This document shows, in pieces, positions 6,106 to 8,010 of a DNA stretch of 8,010 nucleotides. The stretch's first letter is position 1; every line of letters starts with the position of its first letter. The notes beneath the pieces were generated by a model, which searched no databases, was not told the origin of the DNA, and saw only the letters and a list, made by a program, of their open reading frames with translations. Made by a program: the position numbers and the translations under genes. The stretch lies in the NCBI GenBank assembly GCA_947491605.1, contig CANLJW010000041.1, positions 1-8,010 of the forward strand. Direction: 5' to 3'. This DNA is from UBA7398 sp947491605 (GTDB taxonomy: Bacteria; Actinomycetota; Actinomycetes; Nanopelagicales; Nanopelagicaceae).

Positions 6106-6171
6106 TCGCGTACTTTATAAGGTTTAGAGCTCTATATTTCACGCCGCTAATAACCATGGCAGACTTCGAGC
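6106..6171. promoter_or_regulatory. Divergent promoter region with a 10-bp palindrome
   Basis: This 66-base gap must hold the promoters of both the permease (minus) and the kinase (plus). A perfect palindrome TAGAGCTCTA occupies 6125-6134. On the minus strand, TATAAA (6119-6114) is preceded at 17 bases by GTGAAA (6142-6137), which matches four of six bases of TTGACA. It would start transcription at or next to the permease GTG. On the plus strand, TATATT (6133-6138) is a -10-like hexamer without a good -35. The palindrome lies between the two -10 candidates, where a repressor or activator could affect both. All promoter assignments are by eye. Confidence 0.35.
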
Positions 6172-7452
6172 ATGGAACGCCTTCGCCCAGATGACCCCGA
6201 GCAAATTGGTCCGTGGCAAATTGTTAATCGGCTCGGTTCAGGTGGCATGGGAATTGTTTATATGGGCACCAATGGAACGCATGCAGCAGCCGTAAAGGTT
6301 GTGCGCGATTTTCTCCTTGAGGATCCCGGTGCAAGAGCGCGCCTAGCTAGAGAAGTTGAAACACTTCAGAAAGTAAAAAGCAACTTTGTTGCTGAAATTG
6401 TTGGGAGCGATGTAAAAAGTAAAACTTCTTGGATTGCTACCAATTATGTTGATGGGCCAAGCCTCAAAGTATTAATTGAAAAAGAAGGTCCATTGAACGA
6501 AACGGACTGGGTTAGTTTTGCAGACGGACTTCTTTCGGCGCTCGCCGCAGTGCATTCGGTCGGCGTTATTCATCGAGATATAAAACCTTCTAATATTTTG
6601 ATGTCTAAAGACGGTCCAAAACTAATTGATTTTGGGATTGCATTTTCTAAAGAATCAACATCGCTAACTAAGACCGGCTTGGTTGCCGGTACTCCTGCAT
6701 GGTTATCTCCTGAACAATTTAAAAATGAAGCCATAACAACAGCCCTCGATATTTTTTCTGCAGGTTCAGTTCTTTACTACGTAGCAACCGGAACTACACC
6801 TTGGGGCGATGACGATTCTTCAGTAGCAACAATTATGCATTCTTTACTTACGGGCGATCCAGATGTTTCTACACTTACAGAATTACAGAGAAACTTAATA
6901 CTTTCGTTACTAGAAAAAGATTATCGTAAGCGAGTTACTGCCAACAAAGCTTTAAATACTTTGCGAGAGGTGGCAGGCACTAAATCATTAAGCAATACCA
7001 AAGTGAAGCCGAGGAAAACTCGAAAAATTAATCTAAAACAAATTCTTTCACTATCGTCAATATCGGTAATCGCAATTATTTTCGCGGTTGTCTTTATAAA
7101 TAAGCCATTTATGGGCACTAGTTCAAAAAGTTATATCTGGACTGTGACAGTGGACGGTGATCCGGCGCCTCAAACTGGCGAAGGCCGAGAGTTCACGGCA
7201 TTTTTATGCGACCAACAAGTAATCGAAAGCTCTTTGAAAGTAACCCCTAATAAGGAAAGAGGGGTGAACTCAACTGGGTTAAAAATCTCTGTTAATTCTG
7301 GAGATGAGCGATGTGGGGCCGATTTCGATACCATTGAAATAAGTGGACTCGAGTCAGATAAGCCAAACTCAGTTGAATACGCGGTTACTGGTTCCACTAA
7401 GTCAGGTTATGAATTTTCGTATGGCATGCAGGTCAAAATTGAGGAAAAATAG
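6172..7452 (+). CDS. Membrane-anchored eukaryotic-type Ser/Thr protein kinase with non-PASTA ectodomain
   Basis: Hanks-type receptor kinase that phosphorylates Ser/Thr on cytoplasmic proteins in response to an external or envelope signal. The 426-residue product has a kinase domain at about 12-268. The glycine loop GSGGMG is at 22-27, the catalytic Lys42 lies in AVKVV, Glu61 is the likely helix-C partner, the catalytic loop HRDIKPSN is at 134-141, DFG is at 153-155, and a Thr-rich activation loop leads into GTPAWLSPE at 173-181. All key residues are present, so it should be active. A basic juxtamembrane segment (277-289) precedes one transmembrane helix at about 291-309. The 117-residue extracellular part is beta-rich, with two Cys (346, 381) that could form a disulfide. 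It shows no PASTA repeats and I do not recognise it. The ATG is the only usable start, with a stop seven codons upstream; its Shine-Dalgarno is weak. Confidence 0.93.
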   Translation: MERLRPDDPEQIGPWQIVNRLGSGGMGIVYMGTNGTHAAAVKVVRDFLLEDPGARARLAREVETLQKVKSNFVAEIVGSDVKSKTSWIATNYVDGPSLKVLIEKEGPLNETDWVSFADGLLSALAAVHSVGVIHRDIKPSNILMSKDGPKLIDFGIAFSKESTSLTKTGLVAGTPAWLSPEQFKNEAITTALDIFSAGSVLYYVATGTTPWGDDDSSVATIMHSLLTGDPDVSTLTELQRNLILSLLEKDYRKRVTANKALNTLREVAGTKSLSNTKVKPRKTRKINLKQILSLSSISVIAIIFAVVFINKPFMGTSSKSYIWTVTVDGDPAPQTGEGREFTAFLCDQQVIESSLKVTPNKERGVNSTGLKISVNSGDERCGADFDTIEISGLESDKPNSVEYAVTGSTKSGYEFSYGMQVKIEEK

Positions 7453-7479
7453 ATGACGGAGAGAGGTTGTCTTAAATGA
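7453..7479 (+). other. Eight-codon open frame bridging kinase and secreted-protein genes
   Basis: ATG at 7453 directly follows the kinase TAG and opens an 8-codon frame (MTERGCLK). Its TGA overlaps the next gene's ATG as ATGA at 7476-7479. It contains that gene's purine-rich ribosome binding region. It may pass ribosomes on to the secreted-protein gene, or be chance; a functional peptide is not claimed. Confidence 0.25.
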
Positions 7480-8010
7480 TCAGTAACAGACGAAAGCAAA
7501 TTTCATTTTCGACAATCCTTGCATTGTTGTTTGGAGTTTTAGTAGGAATAAATGTAATAGTTCCACAAAAGGCATTCGCAGTTGATACCGAAAATCCTGT
7601 AATCGTTATTGGTTCTGGTGTCCTTTCTGCATCAACAGTTGCACCCGGTGGCTCTGTATCAATTACTTATCGAGTTACTGATGATACCGGCTGCTGTAAT
7701 CCACACGATGCATATATGTATAACTCTGCCGGAACTTGGGTTACTAGATCAGCTGCTTCTAAAATTTCTGGAACAGACACAGATGTAACTTACAGAGCAA
7801 CTCTTGTTGTTCCAGCAGGATCTGCCGACGGTGCGTATGTTATTAAGTCCCAAACTACCGATTTTGCTGGTAAATACACTCATCTTCAGGAACTTGGCAC
7901 TGTAAGTGTTGTTACACCAACACCAACACCAACACCAACACCAACACCAACACCAACACCAACACCAACACCAACACCAACACCAAACCCAACACCAACA
8001 CCAACACACA
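7476..8010 (+). CDS. Secreted protein with signal peptide, beta-rich domain and Thr-Pro linker (3' partial)
   Basis: The start ATG 7476 is preceded by GGAGAGAGG (7458-7466). The first 35 residues form a clear signal peptide: basic start (RRK at 5-7), hydrophobic core at about 10-30, and AFA cleavage site before Val36. Residues about 36-146 are rich in Val, Thr and Ser with alternating hydrophobic positions and read like an Ig-like or similar beta-sandwich domain. It includes an adjacent cysteine pair at 73-74 (TGCCNPHD). From Thr147 a (Thr-Pro)n linker starts and continues to the window edge with the frame still open. Such linkers normally separate an N-terminal domain from a further domain or a wall/membrane anchor, which must lie outside the window. 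The gene follows the kinase by 23 bases on the same strand, so co-transcription is likely. I do not recognise the domain's family; the function is unknown. Confidence 0.82.
   Translation, partial: MISNRRKQISFSTILALLFGVLVGINVIVPQKAFAVDTENPVIVIGSGVLSASTVAPGGSVSITYRVTDDTGCCNPHDAYMYNSAGTWVTRSAASKISGTDTDVTYRATLVVPAGSADGAYVIKSQTTDFAGKYTHLQELGTVSVVTPTPTPTPTPTPTPTPTPTPTPTPNPTPTPTH
7914..8009 (+). repeat. In-frame hexanucleotide microsatellite (ACACCA) encoding Thr-Pro repeats
   Basis: Twelve exact ACACCA units run from 7914 to 7985. One variant AACCCA (Asn-Pro) follows, then two exact units and one ACACAC (Thr-His) up to the window end. The reading frame is that of the secreted protein, so each unit adds one Thr-Pro pair. 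Because the unit is 6 bases, slippage would change linker length without shifting frame. It is also a place where assemblies can collapse or expand. Confidence 0.97.

Noticed and set aside
7243..7265. ACCCCT / AGGGGT inverted repeat inside the kinase gene
   Set aside because: A 6-bp stem with an 11-base loop inside coding sequence and no T-run; expected by chance.
7749..8009. Minus-strand open frame encoding a Cys-Trp repeat protein
   Set aside because: It is simply the reverse reading of the ACACCA repeat, opposite a plus-strand gene with signal peptide and ribosome binding site.
7914..8010. CRISPR-like array
   Set aside because: The period is 6 bases with no spacers; it is a coding microsatellite.

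Overview
The window reads as chromosomal DNA from a low-GC, probably streamlined actinobacterium. A freshwater planktonic lineage such as the acI / Nanopelagicales group is my best guess, by inference only. The core is the actinobacterial order GT-C mannosyltransferase-like membrane protein - rpsF - ssb - rpsR - rplI - dnaB, the same order known around rpsF and dnaB in Mycobacterium. Codon use is AT-leaning, intergenic spaces are short, and several genes overlap by 4 bp. No tRNA, rRNA, insertion sequence, CRISPR array or phage gene is visible.

Left part (1-3022): a polytopic GT87/DUF2029-type glycosyltransferase, possibly missing its true 5' end, runs up to the ribosomal/replication operon. 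The short leader of rpsF folds into a hairpin plus an outer helix that hides the Shine-Dalgarno sequence. This matches the known S6:S18 autoregulatory motif. rpsF, ssb, rpsR and rplI follow on the same strand, and a strong intrinsic terminator closes the unit after rplI.

Middle (3022-4676): the replicative helicase gene dnaB stands alone behind a 290-bp gap. The gap is not empty. A 60-bp AT-rich stretch is followed by seven same-orientation DnaA-box-like nonamers, several spaced by one or two helical turns. This is the most unusual signal in the window. It suggests DnaA-dependent control of dnaB or an accessory DnaA-binding site; an origin function is possible but unproven.

Right part (4673-8010): a minus-strand pair, an EamA-family exporter-like permease followed by a beta-carbonic anhydrase, is joined by an ATGA overlap and meets dnaB tail to tail with overlapping stop codons. 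Divergent from the permease lies a membrane-anchored Ser/Thr protein kinase with a non-PASTA extracellular domain. After it comes a secreted protein with a signal peptide, a beta-rich domain and a long Thr-Pro linker, encoded by a hexanucleotide repeat that runs off the window. The kinase and secreted protein look co-transcribed and may form an envelope-sensing unit, but their ligand and substrates cannot be read from the sequence.
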